Assembly: GCF_002878395.1 (NCBI RefSeq)
Contig: NW_025825704.1
Span: 841,613 to 905,612 of the forward strand
Length of the DNA: 64,000 bases
Reading direction: 5' to 3'
From: Capsicum annuum
Lineage: Eukaryota > Streptophyta > Magnoliopsida > Solanales > Solanaceae
The translations under genes were made by a program, and so were the position numbers. Position 1 is the first letter of the stretch. Each line of letters begins with the position of its first letter. Shown here piece after piece: positions 12,001 through 24,372 of this stretch. The notes under the pieces are model-generated. The model was not told where the DNA came from. It saw only the letters and a list, made by a program, of their open reading frames with translations, and did not search any database.

Positions 12001-12699
12001 TGATATATGAGGAAACTATAAAGCAGAAACACACACAATACATAAGCACAAACATAAGGAAAACAATGGGAATGAAAATAATGAAAAGTAAGGGATAAAG
12101 ATAAAGAGCTAAATAGATTGACACAAAATGATAAAGAGAGGATAACTAAGGGGTATATTAAACCCAAAGACCTTCCTTTAGATTATCACAAGCACCAATC
12201 TCCTATGAAGACCAAGAGTGAAATTAATCACTCATAACTAACATTTTTCACAAGTCCATAAAGATCCCAACAATCTTCTATAAACACCCTCAGATGTACA
12301 TTCATCCAAAATCATCTAACCCTAGAATGAAAATTAGTCCTAGATATTTATAGGCCAAGGCCATTTATTACAATTGGGCCCAAAAGTGACCCTAAATACT
12401 GCTTGGTGACCATAAACCAAACATGATGCTAATTGGGCCCAAAAGTAACCCCCAAAGCCAAATATCCACATGTTGCTACGTATGCTCTTCCACTGTTTCA
12501 TTGAACCTCGTAAAATCTATGCAATTTTTCCAATACAATATTGTTCGACACTGCTTTGGATGATATCATCAAATGTAGTTCCTTCCCAATTTATCCTCCA
12601 ATATGTATTTGTTTCCCTAGAACGACCAAGTCTTGGATCCTTAGGTATGGTCCTTGAAGCATAGGTCTCAAAAGAATGGAACCTATTCGGCTTGTATCA
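12001..12699 (-). repeat. LTR of the truncated pol-less element
   Basis: It begins TGATATATGAGG beside the primer site and can be closed at cttgtatca (12691-12699), the same terminal word as the LTRs at 6024 and 9330. This suggests a related family with about 0.7-kb LTRs. The partner copy is missing. Confidence 0.5.
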
Positions 12700-14907
12700 G
12701 GTACTCATTAGGCATCATCGGCCGACTAAGCTAAATCATTATATAAGTACAATACAAATGCAAGATAAATAAGCTAGTCAAGGTAAAAGGGATAACCTGG
12801 AATAATGCTCCAAATGTTGTAAATAAATAGATAATCTAATATAACAACGTAAAGAACACATAACTATCAATACAAAACTACCCACATAAGTCAGTAAGTG
12901 GGGAATAGTAAATAACCAATGTGAGCCCCTATAAGCCCGGAGGGTACAATCAAGAGGAGTAATAAATAAAAAGAATTCAAAAAAACTGTATCTCAAAATC
13001 ATAACCATGGATCCTTCCATACCATAACATATCATAAATAACCACTTAATGCCAAACTCTAACCAAAACTCAATATCATCATCATCATTTGCTGGACCTG
13101 AACTAAAATTCAATATCATCATTATCATTTGTTGGACTTGAATCAAAACTCAATATCATCATCATCATTTTCCTAACATGAATCGAAACTTATATTATTA
13201 ATTACGAACTTGAATTGAAACTCAAAATCATAAGTCGTCGGACTTGAATCGAAACTAGTATCACCTCTCAAGTACCAATCTAGCATAAGTACCATGTAAT
13301 CAACCTCTTCAAGCTCCTAAGTATATAGTTTAATGGGTAAAATACGCTTATAACATCTACAAGTAACTATTAATAGTCATGACCTAAGGTGGGCTGGAGG
13401 GACCTACTTCTAATCCTCTAAATTTATTCTAAGGTAAATTCTACCCCTGACTAGGCTAAGGTATCTGAATTCACTTCTAGATATTGAATGGGCCACATTT
13501 AGTCCTAAGATAGCAATTTTACTGTAAACATGAGTAACTAGGTCAATTATGCCTAGTCTATAATTTCTTAATAAGCTAAATAATTCAAATTACACTACTC
13601 ATGCCTCCAAGACCCAATTTTTAACCCATATCTAGCACAGTATAAAAAATATACTATGATTAAGGACACTCTAAAAGAAAGGTAAACCAACCCAAAGTAG
13701 AAGCCGGATAAAGCTCGGTGAAATCCGCTAAATTTATGATTTTCTTTTTCAAGAAGATTTCGCATGATGCCACGCTATCAAAATCATAACCTACTCATCA
13801 ATATAAGAACAATGGTACCCACATTTCATTTTTATGCTTCGGGTCCAAAATCATATTAAAAATCCCATGTGGGGCCCACTTGCGAAATCATTCTCTCAAA
13901 ATCGCCAATGCGTCTCTCTATGCTCAAGGAACATTTATCCTCAAAAATGATCAAATTTTGAGATCAAATAGTACTAAACCAACCTACCAATAATCTAGGG
14001 ATTTTGAAAAATAATTGAGAATTCACGATGAAATTAATGAAAACTTACCATAATTTGAAGAAGAAACATGTAATTTAAGCTCACAAACACCCCAAATTCA
14101 CCTATTAATGTTTCTCCAAAGTTTTCACACTTTCTAGGGTTCTATACTCTTGAACTTGTGTGGAAAATGAGAGAAAATGGGCTAATTGGGGCATTTAATG
14201 GTACCCAGGGGCCGCTTAAAAGGACACTAGACCTTTTTTGCAATACCAGTTGCCAGCACGCCCATCGCTTAAGTGGAGCATTTGCCACTTAAGCATTGAA
14301 GGCTTCACTTAAGAGGCCTCAGCTGGGCAAGCCTGGTCACTTAAGTGACTGTCTGGACGCTTAAGCGACCTTCACTTAAGCGATCCAATAAGTGCGAATG
14401 CACCAGTTGAGTGTACCAACCGAGGACTTGAAATTTTTCCAAGTCTCTACGAACTTCTCAGAATTATCCGGAATTCCGTAAACATAAATTAACTATGCTA
14501 CCCTAGCTGGACACAATGGCGTCGTTAAAATTTCCATCTGAGGTTGTCTCAATGAAGAATAGGCCCCATACGTAGGTGTCATTTTTCTTAATTTTCAGCC
14601 AATAGCTCTGAATGAGTTCGAAAGCTTTGGGACCCAAATAAAAGGGACACCTGGCCTAAAATCAATATTTCAAAGCTATTGGAACTATCAGAATTGACAT
14701 ATGAGGTTGTTTAACTGTTGTTTTCCCCGGTAGCTAAATTTTACCAGCGAAGACTTTAAAGCAGAGAATTGACTCTAAAAATCAAACGAACTACCTAGTA
14801 ACTTAACTGTCATCTCCAGGAAGTCATAAATGACTTGGGCTGTTATAAGGAAGCTCTAAACGATAAAAATGCGTGGAAATGAAGAAAATAACCTGGAGGG
14901 TCATTAC
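12700..14907 (-). repeat. LTR-like block, probably a solo LTR or LTR remnant
   Basis: No gene is visible. The block ends gggtcattaca at 14907, the terminal word of chromovirus LTRs read on the minus strand. It contains a GC-richer zone of repeated cttaagcga/cacttaag words (14268-14400) typical of variable LTR regions. About three copies of a ~60-bp repeat (aactcaatatcatcatcatc..gacttgaat) lie at 13068-13190. I could not define the left end or a target duplication. Confidence 0.4.
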
Positions 14908-15449
14908 AAACGTTGAACCAATCAGACTTCTGGTACACCACTTGTTAAATCAGGAAAGTACTTCTCCATCAGCATACTAGGCAATGAATTGGGGTATTCA
15001 AAATCTTAAATATAATTGGTACATTTCAACCCGATAATAAGAGAAAATTCAAGCATCAGCATCTCATTTTTCCTACTTTTAACTATCTCCTCGCGTAACT
15101 TCTTCATTATAGCAGGATCATTATGGTGCTTTGATCTATATTTTCATGAAAATCATTAGAATCCATATCAAAAACAACCAAAACAAAATCAACTATACCT
15201 GTTGATTGAGATTTGTCTAATTAAGATATACCAATACTAAAAGATGATTTGGAATCCCTTAACCAGCTTAAAATTAAGTTAAGAATAGTAAATCGAACAT
15301 ATATTAGCTCAAATATTTTATCTACTCAACTTCAAAAAACTATGAAAACAAACTAACCTCCAAAAGTTGAAGAAAAAAATAAATGGAGATTGTAAGTTGA
15401 TATTGAAGCTTGAAAGTTGATGAAATTGAAGATGAAGTAGGGGGGCATG
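14908..15449. other. Intergenic sequence, no gene recognised
   Basis: A minus-strand stretch at about 15150-15050 reads as a short peptide (including KKLREEIVKSRKNEM) that could be an exon relic, but I cannot assign it. No other feature was seen. Confidence 0.3.
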
Positions 15450-16465
15450 ACTTCAATTCTAAGGCGGTGAGTTGGGAGTAACTGTCAGTACAGTCTGTTG
15501 ATTTTTGTCTGAGAATGAAGGACAATACGTGGATGTGGGTGATGTATTCGAAATTTGTGGGGGTGTAGTGATGTAGCCACTATTTTCAGAGAGTGAAAGT
15601 AAATCAGAGACTTAAGTAATTAGTTAAAAGGATTGAGATTTTTAGTTAAGTTGTGGTATTTAAGTAATTTCTCAAATACTATAACAAGAGTAAGAACACT
15701 TTGTATGCATATGAAGAAATCAAAGATTAAATCCTCTCAACTGTAGAACAGTACTTGAGTAGCAGCTACTGCATCGATAAAACTCGACTCAAGGTACCCC
15801 TTAGTGCTGCAGTATGGGGCAATTTGTTAGAAGTGGTTCGTTTACCAAGTAGTCTCTATTAAGAACTGCTTTTTTAGTCTCGACCTTGCCTACGACAAAT
15901 ACGACTAGCTACCACCAATTCACAGCCCAAGTGAAAAAGCGAAATCTTTCGAGCATGGCTCCAATTCGAATGGGGTGAGTTGGGAGTAACTGCCAATACA
16001 GTCTATTGATTTGTGCCGAGAATGAAGGACAATACGCAATTCTGGGTGATGTATTTGAAATTTGTAGGGGTGTAGTGATGCATCCGCTATTTTAAGAGAG
16101 TGAAAGTAAATCAAGAGGCTAAGTAATTATTTAAAAGGATTGGGATTTTTAGTTAAGTTGTGGTATTTAAGTAATTTCTCCAATATTATAACAAGAGTAA
16201 GAACACTCTTTATGTATATGAAGAAATCAAAGATTATATCCTCTCAACTTTAGAACAGTACTTGAGTAGCAGCTACTGCATCGATAAAACTCGACTCAAG
16301 GTACCCCTTAGTGCTGCAGTATGGGGTAATTTGTTAGAAGTGGTACGTTTACCAAGTAGTCTCTATTAAGAACTGTTTTTTTAGTCTCGACCTTGCTTAC
16401 GACAAATACGACTAGTTACCAACAATTCACAGCCCAAGTGAATAAGCAAAATCTTTCACCACTTC
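15450..16465. repeat. Tandem duplication, two copies of ~508 bp
   Basis: Copy 1 (about 15450-15957) and copy 2 (about 15958-16465) are collinear and mostly identical. They share gtgagttgggagtaactg (15467 and 15975), a long nearly identical stretch from cttgagtagcagctactgc to gtctctattaag, and cacagcccaagtga. The offset between matching words is 508 bp. It lies just downstream of the dioxygenase stop codon. No protein-coding content is convincing. Confidence 0.85.
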
Positions 16466-16685
16466 GAAGAAAGTTTTGATATCATACATGCACTGGCACT
16501 AAAACTCTATCATGCGAATTATAAACCATTATACAATTCTATCACAGACATCCTCGAGTAACGTCAGATACAACTTAATTGATGGTGTTCTACAAGCCAG
16601 TTGAACTTGATTCATAGCCTCGACCCTTGTAATCTGTGCAAGAAAAGTTGCCGTGCCATTGTCCTTTACAAGTTACAAAGAAATC

Positions 16686-19600
16686 TCATTTGTAAGAATT
16701 CCGATCAGCATGAGTGTCTTTGTAACGCTGTAGCAAGTAGGTGTCACATTTGATTGGAGGATACCTGATAGAGCAGCAATCAGACAAACTACTTCAGTAA
16801 GTAAAAATACTGTGGGGACAGAGAGGATTTCTAACACGCCACATCGGGTATGATATGATCTCTACGATCACAGTGGCACAATGAATGCACGTTTGTCAAG
16901 TGTGTGGCAAAACTCTAGTGATATAGCTTTGCAGAATCTCAATTTGAACATTGACCCCGGAATATCTCAACATTTTTTCTGATAATAAGTAAGATCAAAA
17001 CAATGAAACACCTAAGTTTATATTGAAGGTGAAAATTGTCGGGTATACAGCAAAGAAGCTTCTGGAAAAAAGTTGTTTTGTTAAAGATTTATCAAAAATA
17101 CTTACAAAAGAAAATATTGAGTGGAAAAGGTACTCTAAGAACTTCCACAAACAGAATATCTTCTTCTAGTCCTAATTAAAAATGCAAACCTTTTTTTCGA
17201 AATATTTTACAAAAAGTTCTACAGAATATTTTTCTAAATGGCTATGATCATCAGGTAATTTGTACTGCAAGATAAGCCATTAGTTTAGTTGTGTGCCACA
17301 GGTAGGATAATCTTACTTGCCTTGGTGGGTTTACTTTTGATTGGCAGGTTGGCAAGCATTCCACAAGACAATCGTGACTGGGTTCGACAAAATATGCAAT
17401 CTGCACAACATGAAGAAGATTGACGGATGGTTTGTTCTCCCATTTCCATAAGAGCTAATTTGCTATTCATTTCGTTAGATGAAATAAAGAGAAGTTCTCT
17501 AAAATTTCAGTTCTAGAAGGTAATCAATCCAAATATGAGTCGCAATAAGAGTCTCAGGACTTTTCCCACAAAATCACTCTGTGGAAGATGAGATTTAGCT
17601 AAAAGCCTTGCTATTTTTTAAAAATTCTTAACTTCTTGTTAGTTTTATTCCCTAGCTGCTTATAAATAATATAGAGTCCCATAAATATGTTTGAGAATCA
17701 CCTTATAGGAGTGATGGACCAACATCTAATAGACGTTCTTCAAAACCAAACATGCAAAAACCATAGTGTATGATGTAGAAATCTTCTTTTTTCGGACTAC
17801 TCATCACATATAGTGATCATATGTTGCTGATAAATTCCTTCCATTCACTTTTATAATTAGATGCATATATATTTAACATTCTTAAAGACATTCCTATCCG
17901 GGGGCAATAAGTCTCTTCTAGAAAGTTCGATAAGAATGACCAATTATCTTTAAATGACTACGTCATTTATAATATTTCAATATAAAAGCTTACAAAACCA
18001 TCAAAGGACTTACAGAAAATCTCTCTTGACCATTTCCAAGGACCCGATGCAGTGTTGACCTGAACAAAAGAGACAGAGTTAGCTGACAAACAGCAAGACA
18101 CAATTAGGGTGATTTAAAAATTTATTATCAATTTCATAAACAATGGGTCTGCACCATTAAAAATCACAAAGAGAAGCTATCAAATCCTGCAATATGAAGT
18201 CTGCATTTCCTCAGTTTGTTTCAAAACCCTATGTGTGAGAGATATTATTCAAGATTAAATACTTGCAGCAACTTATTCACAGCTTTCTGAAGATCAGTTA
18301 TCCGACTGCATCCCCAACAAAGTCAGAAGGGTAAGAATATCTTTTCATGGTCAAATTGACAAATGAAGGATCTCAGCGATTTAAGAAAAGTTTGCCAAAG
18401 AATTTAGGGAGGGGGACTATACGGTACTTTAGGCAGGTAGTGAAATCAATATTTTCGGCTTCTGATGTAATTAATTCGCAACTTGCAGAACCATCATATT
18501 ACCTGAAAATACCATTGCTCCAGCGCTCAAGCATATCACCAAGATTCACTATAAAAGCACTGTAAGTAGAATGTCAATCACATTATCCCCATAATTTCTG
18601 TTGGATAATAATTGGTCAATTAGATAATGGAGGGCAGCAACTTCTATTTCACTATGTAGATGATTTCAACTTTAACTTTTACATTGTTAACAAAAGGCAT
18701 GCTGTCTCTGTTAGAAACTGCAGGAGAAGACATGATTCTAAGCAATATCAAACCTTACAAACTATAACTTGTGACTTGTATACAAATTAGAGAATAAAAC
18801 TAAGAAATTTATTATGTCTCACCCTTTCAACGGTGGCACATACTCCCAAATCTGAGGATTTGCATCCTTATCCTTAGATATCTGAAACAGATTTAAGAGT
18901 TCATGTTCCACATCAACAATGAAGAATATAAATCTTGTAAATTCAAAGTGTTTTAATGATGAACCTGAAGGCCACAGACATTATCTGTGGCCAAAAGGGT
19001 TATCAGACCATAGTCAGAATGTGCACCGGCTCCAAAAATTCCATTTGATGGATCAGAAAGTTTTCCTAGTTTGACATGAAATCAAAATATCAGTTTACTT
19101 CAAATGCAAAAGCATGAAAATTCTAGTGATATTTCACCATCTTCACCTTCATAATGCAGCAGGCGCAAAGTAGCAATTGGTCTGCCAAGCAACTCAGGCT
19201 GATCGAAAAAGTCAACATCAAGGTCCAGTGCAAGGGCTATGAGCCTTGATACTCCTTTTACCACCTCACTGATGAAAGTCAAGGAAAGTCAGCAAATGAT
19301 AGAAAAGATATGAGAAATGCAAGGGAGAAAACAATCTTGAAGAAATAGAGAAATATGCTCACTGACAAACAAGATAATGAAAACATAAGAGTAAAGAATA
19401 TGATTTGAAGATAGTAACTCACAGTGCCTCTTGATGATACTTCTGCATAGTTTCCCTCCATCCAGGCAAGGTTCCTGTCAGAATGGTAACCAATTTAACC
19501 TTTGAAGTTCTTTACAAGATAACGATGATTGGTAAGGTCATTGCATATTCCTCACATAAATGACTAGAACCCTCGATAGAGTTACCTGCAGCAGGCCACA

Positions 19601-21609
19601 CATTTGACCCATAAAATGGTTTCTGGGATTCAGGATCATCTTCAGGTACTTCTACACCAATGTAATATCCCTCCTTATAGTCACCTAAGACCCACAAAAA
19701 AGCAGCCAATTCCTACTTTTATTCCAGTGCCATACATTTATTAACAGAAAGTGAAAAGATAAATTCAGAAATCATAGGGTGAATGCAACTAATTGCGAGT
19801 AAAACAGTGCATTAATAACACAAGTTAAACTTTGCGATGGAAAGCCCTTACACAAGCCATTAAACCTTATAACATTGAATATGACTAAAACGAATGCATC
19901 ACTGTTCACCTTCGCAGATGATACAGTCATATGTGAGCTCTATCTTGAATATTCACTAGGCAGACTCTGCTAAAGTAGCTTTTCTCACAGTTCTATGATA
20001 AGATGTCTAGAAATTTTTTATATTGCAAGAGTAAAGAGATATCTTAAGTTTTAACTATCCTACACCTATGAGCATTCTCTCTCTCAGGTACCTTGTCTAG
20101 GTGAGACATGTCATCATTTGTTTGTAAGTATATTATTATGATATTGTTGTGGCTCATCTTAATTAGTTTAATCCTGCTGTTAGTACAGTGAGCGACTAAC
20201 ATTGGGTAGGAATAAGGTAAATATCCCCTCTTAACTCTAACCCACTAATAATAAGAATAAGAGATGATAGATGCATACCATTTATTTGATTGACAGCATC
20301 CAAATGTTCGTCTAGACAAGGAGTGTAGCCCCGATGTTTCTCATTTCTAAGAAGCTTCATCTTCTCTTCCAAAGGAAGGTCAAAGAACTTTTTGCTTTGA
20401 GCTAAAACTTCATCCATAAACTCCTGGCTAATACCATGATTAATAACACAGAAAAATCCTGAATCTAAGCAAGCCTGTAACCAATAAAAAATCACATATG
20501 AGCAAATGGAGTAATAAGATCTTCGATGGAATATAAATGAAGAGGAAAGAAAGGAAAAGTGATAAAAGAAAGCAGAGATAGTGGTGATTCTATAGATGTA
20601 GTTAATACAGGTACCAAAAGAAAGCAGAGATCGTGGTGATTCTATAAATGTACTTAATACAGGTACCAGCTCATGTGGGGAAGGGAAAATTCTGGAAAAA
20701 TTGTCTGAGAGACAAAGTAATCTACATGTTGAAAGCAGATTTTGTTTCCACTGAACTAAAACAATATGTTGGACTCTAGTAAACTGAATTCATCATCCAA
20801 ACGCTATTTTGCTTCACTTTCTTCTTTACAAATAAGAAATTGAAGATTTAGTTACGATTAGAAATCAACATTCTATCTTTATCCATGGATCCTTTATCCA
20901 TACTTGTTCAATTGGAAGTATTGATCCAATTCAAAAATTATGTTTCGCTATTTCGTAATCCAATTTTTTAATGCAGGAAAACAGTAAAATCATTAGTATA
21001 ACTCCATAGCGAATATAGTGGATCGTATTAGTTGAAAGAACAAAGGACAAAAAGAGGGCTTCGTGGTTCAATCTATTATCTGATATTTTAATTTGTCCAA
21101 CAGATTGAGTTCTCCTCTAAAATATAGCATAGACATGATAAAATTTCCCAAATTTCACTTTGTGGGACACTGTATGTTGTTATAGTTGTAGTCTTGTTGA
21201 CATGATGGTATTTTCCTATAACTGAAAAAGGATATAGGAAGAAAGCAGTTTTCCGAACATTTCAAGTTTTTTTTTATTATAAAAAGAAGGAAACCTAGAG
21301 CCTCTGTATCTAATTCAGGTGAATTTTGCAACACAGAATATGAAATTCATTCGTTTTGCTACGTGGGAAGTTATTCTTTTCCAGCTGCTATCATCAGCAT
21401 CACAATTGACAACGTTTCTTCTTCAACACATAAATGAATACATACAGAAGCAGAGAGAGAGAGAGAGGTGCCTGTTTGAGGAGAGAAACAGAAGTGTGGA
21501 TGTCAGGGCTGGAAAGGTCGATACAATTTAAAGAATAAAAATTGGCAGCAGCAATTCCATCATTCCTCATATCCTCTGCTGCCTTACTATTATTCATGAA
21601 ATCCACCAT
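16686..21609 (-). CDS. Fe(II)/2-oxoglutarate-dependent dioxygenase, 11 exons, 342 aa
   Basis: A soluble oxidoreductase of the plant 2-ODD superfamily; by memory closest to the At3g49630/At3g50210 (DIN11-like) group. Substrate unknown. Exons (minus): 21609-21472, 20474-20279, 19684-19586, 19474-19423, 19268-19147, 19065-18965, 18881-18823, 18559-18503, 18059-18014, 17400-17321, 16764-16686. They total 1029 nt with every junction in phase. Exon 2 carries the N-terminal DIOX_N segment (DSGFFCVINHG). Iron ligands are H218 and D220 (GAHSDYG, exon 6) and H279 (STLHRV, exon 9). The 2-oxoglutarate-binding R288 and S290 follow (ERFS, exon 9). The start ATG at 21609 has A at -3 and G at +4. Introns 1 and 10 use GC donors (CAG|GCACCT and AAG|GCAAGT); the other eight start with GT. 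No frameshift or internal stop, and the length is normal. Function is inferred from motifs only. Confidence 0.93.
20564..20667. repeat. 52-bp tandem duplication in dioxygenase intron 1
   Basis: Two copies (20564-20615 and 20616-20667) of a 52-bp unit running from aaaagaaagcagagat to ttaatacaggtacc, differing at about four positions. Confidence 0.85.
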
Positions 21610-22719
21610 TATTTTTTCTTCTTTCTTTCCTCGGTTCAACTCAATTCAGGGAGTGCGTTAAAAAACAGTCCCAAGGTCTCACTGACGTACCCGATTCTTC
21701 CACTTTATTATGTGAACAGATGATTGACACTTTCTGTTTAAAGTACCTGTTTGGTCGAAACTTTTTTTTTTTTTTTTTTTTTTAGAATTGGAGTTGAGTT
21801 GAAAATGAAGTTGGAGTTGTGTTTATCATGTCTTTTTAAATTTTTTTTAGAATTTTGAAAAAAAAAAATTTAAATATGATTTTATGCCCTCAACTTTTAA
21901 AAATTATCAAAATCACTCAACTACTAATTAACCTACTAACATACAACCAAATATTGAGAAAATAATTTATATATCTTTAATTGATAAAATAATTAACAAC
22001 AGACTAATTATTATGATTGTTGTTCTTCTAAAATTTAAATAAAAATATCAAAAGCACGAGTTAAATAAGTTTATTTAATCACAATCGATTGAATAGAGAT
22101 AATATATTTTGATAAATATGATTGATGGGTATAAATATATTTTTTATATTCTTAAATTTGTTGATGAATATTCTTAATTATTTTCACTTGAATTAATTAT
22201 TTTATTCAATTTGGTTTTTTAAAAAAATTTACGGATGATTATTTATGAATAGATTAATGATAATTTTTTGTTTTTTCTTTATTGATGATATTGATTTTCC
22301 TTGAATATTATTGTATCGTAAATATGGATCATTACGTTATGTTTAATATGAGACTTTACTGATCACTTTTTAATAATTTATTAAAATCATAATCGTCATT
22401 ATATGACATATACAGAAAATTAGAATGACAAGAAAAAAAATTAATTTTTTCATTTTTAAATAACATAATGTACTAGGCCTTATATTTCTATAATATAGTT
22501 CATTCAAAACAAAAGTTAATATATTTCCGTCATAGATTGTCATTTACTTCACATTAGTAAATTTTGGTTTAAAAAAAAGAGATTAGAATATCTGTAACAA
22601 TTAAAAATGATGTTGTACTATAGAAAACAAATAATAATTTTTTTCTTGGTGGTCGGTTGTAGTTATAAGAGGGGGTTTGTGTAAAAATTTAAAGATTGGG
22701 GTTATATGTAATAAGAGAT
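21610..22719. other. Upstream region of the dioxygenase, AT-rich
   Basis: This should hold the dioxygenase promoter and 5' UTR. A T-run of about 20 bases is at 21763-21782 and a (GA)n run at 21451-21467 overlaps the first intron. I see no clear TATA box at a convincing distance. From 21785 to 22690 the sequence is very AT-rich with no gene. Confidence 0.4.
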
Positions 22720-22850
22720 AATGGCCAAAAGACCGTCCAAGTTTTACCTCAAATCCCAACTACACACTTAATCTTCACGGGAGTCCTATCACCCCCCTGA
22801 TTTATTTTTTCATGTATTTATTACCCCCAACTGCTGAGTTGGCATGGAAG
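22720..22850. repeat. Candidate terminal repeat of a Mutator-like element
   Basis: The stretch from gagataatggccaaaagacc to ttggcatggaag resembles, from memory, the end of Solanaceae Mutator-like elements. It precedes the GRF gene and the MuDR-type fragment by the expected distance. I did not find the inverted partner in this window, so the call is tentative. Confidence 0.35.
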
Positions 22851-23174
22851 GTAAGAACACCCCCTCTAGGCGCGTTGTTTCAGTCTCAAAAACTCCAAAA
22901 GTAAGAGTTTGCCCTTCCACATGTATAATACACATTATTAATTGATTTTTTGATGAAATAAATCATGAAAAATGGCTCTCTCTCTCTCTCTCGCTCACTT
23001 CCAACGGTCTTCTTCCTCTTCTTTATAACTCTCTTCTCCTTGTCCACCATCTGTCTTCATCTTGCTCAATTTTTTTTTATTTTATTTCTTTAACCTACAT
23101 ACCATTTTCTACTTGAATTCTTGGAGTTTTGTTTTGTAATTTTGTTCAACTCTTAATTTAGAGTTTGTAATTTA

Positions 23175-23685
23175 ATGATAGATTTTGTCGGAATTCATGA
23201 AATGACAAATTCAAAATTGAATAAGCTTTGTATAGACGAATCAGACCCAATTCTCAAAGTTGTTGTGAGATGCAAACATGGTATTTTTCTTGACTTGCAA
23301 ACTTCATGGTCGAAGTCTAATCCAAGAAAAAGATTTTGGTCTTGCCCCTACTATGGTGTATGCATTTTGCATCGTATTTTGTTGTTACTTTATATTCAAA
23401 TTATGTTAATTTACTGATTTCTACAAAAAAATTCAGTCTCAAAAATGTAATTTTTTTCTATGGAGGGACAAAAAAAAAGTGGATCCAAGATTAAACTTTA
23501 TCATTCCAAGATTGGTGAACAAAATCAATGAGTTGGAAGAAGACTTATGGCTTAAACAAGTCCAAATTGATAACTTGACGTGGGAGAAGAGGCGCAATGG
23601 AAGATGGAGATGGTGTAGGTTCAATAGGAAGACTTTTTTATGTATTTTGATTTTTGTTGTTGTTATGTTCATCAGCACCAAATGA
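23175..23685 (+). CDS. GRF-type zinc-finger protein with C-terminal membrane segment
   Basis: Two exons, 23175-23357 and 23437-23685, joined through a GT-AG intron, encode about 143 aa. Exon 1 supplies C33, H35 and C57 and exon 2 supplies C65, a CHCC zinc site in the arrangement of the GRF finger (aromatic residues in RFWSCPYYG and NFFLWRD; VDPR after it). Next comes a short predicted coiled coil (residues 77-100, INELEEDLW) and a hydrophobic C-terminal segment (about 126-141, FLCILIFVVVMFI). GRF fingers bind nucleic acid; small proteins with this layout are common in plants and often sit near Mutator-like transposases. The splice join is my reconstruction. It may be mobile-element cargo and not a host gene. 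The frame is intact. Confidence 0.7.
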
Positions 23686-24372
23686 ACTGAAAGTAGTTGC
23701 TAGATCTGGTCTAATATGGTGTAAATTTTGTATACCTCTCTCTAAATATATTAGATTATGTTATGTAATGTTGTCTTTTGCCTAGTCATACTCCATATGT
23801 TTGTTTTTGTATAGTTGTACTTCTAATGTTTGTTATGCTGCTGCTAGGTTATTCTTTGCACTAACAAAATCATATCTTGTGTCGCTGCTATGTTGTGGTT
23901 TACAGTTACAAAATTGTGTCATGTATTGCTGCTATATTATTGTTTACACTTGTTATGTCTTGTGTTGTTGCAATGTTAATTGTTTACACTTGCAAAGTTG
24001 TGTATTATGTTGCTGTTATTTAAACGTACAAACTAGTGTAATGATAATGTTGTTTAGGCAAAGCATTGTTCTAATGCTATGTTTTTCTTTACGCTTAGTT
24101 AGTGCAATGGTAATGTTGTGTTAAAATTATAGCAACATCACCACCATTTAAACAACACAACAATAATGCCTAATGACAACATTCATCAACAAAACATTCC
24201 AACTTCACACATCATCATTCATACCAAAATATATTCACATTCATAATGCCTAACCATTAGGCAACATTAGTCAACAAAATACAGTGCTTAAATTATTTTC
24301 CAACACTAAAATAAAATTGTTTTCATGTCAACTGAACTAACTTAAAACAGTAATTAAAATACATCAACAACA

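Noticed and set aside
12700..14907. Complete solo LTR with target duplication
   Set aside because: The right end is plausible, but I found no left end or matching 5-bp duplication, so only an LTR-like block is claimed.
15340..15525. 61-codon minus-strand frame as a small gene
   Set aside because: Part of it recurs in the tandem duplication with stops and substitutions; no start context or homology supports coding.
20870..21110. Possible organelle-derived insert in dioxygenase intron 1 (DPLSILVQLEVLIQF if translated)
   Set aside because: The stretch felt organelle-like, but I could not match it to a specific plastid or mitochondrial gene. BLASTn against organelle genomes would decide.
23801..24124. 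107-codon Cys/Leu-rich frame downstream of the GRF gene
   Set aside because: It consists of short imperfect repeats of tgtttacacttg/gttgtg-type words; likely 3' UTR or intergenic repeat, not coding.
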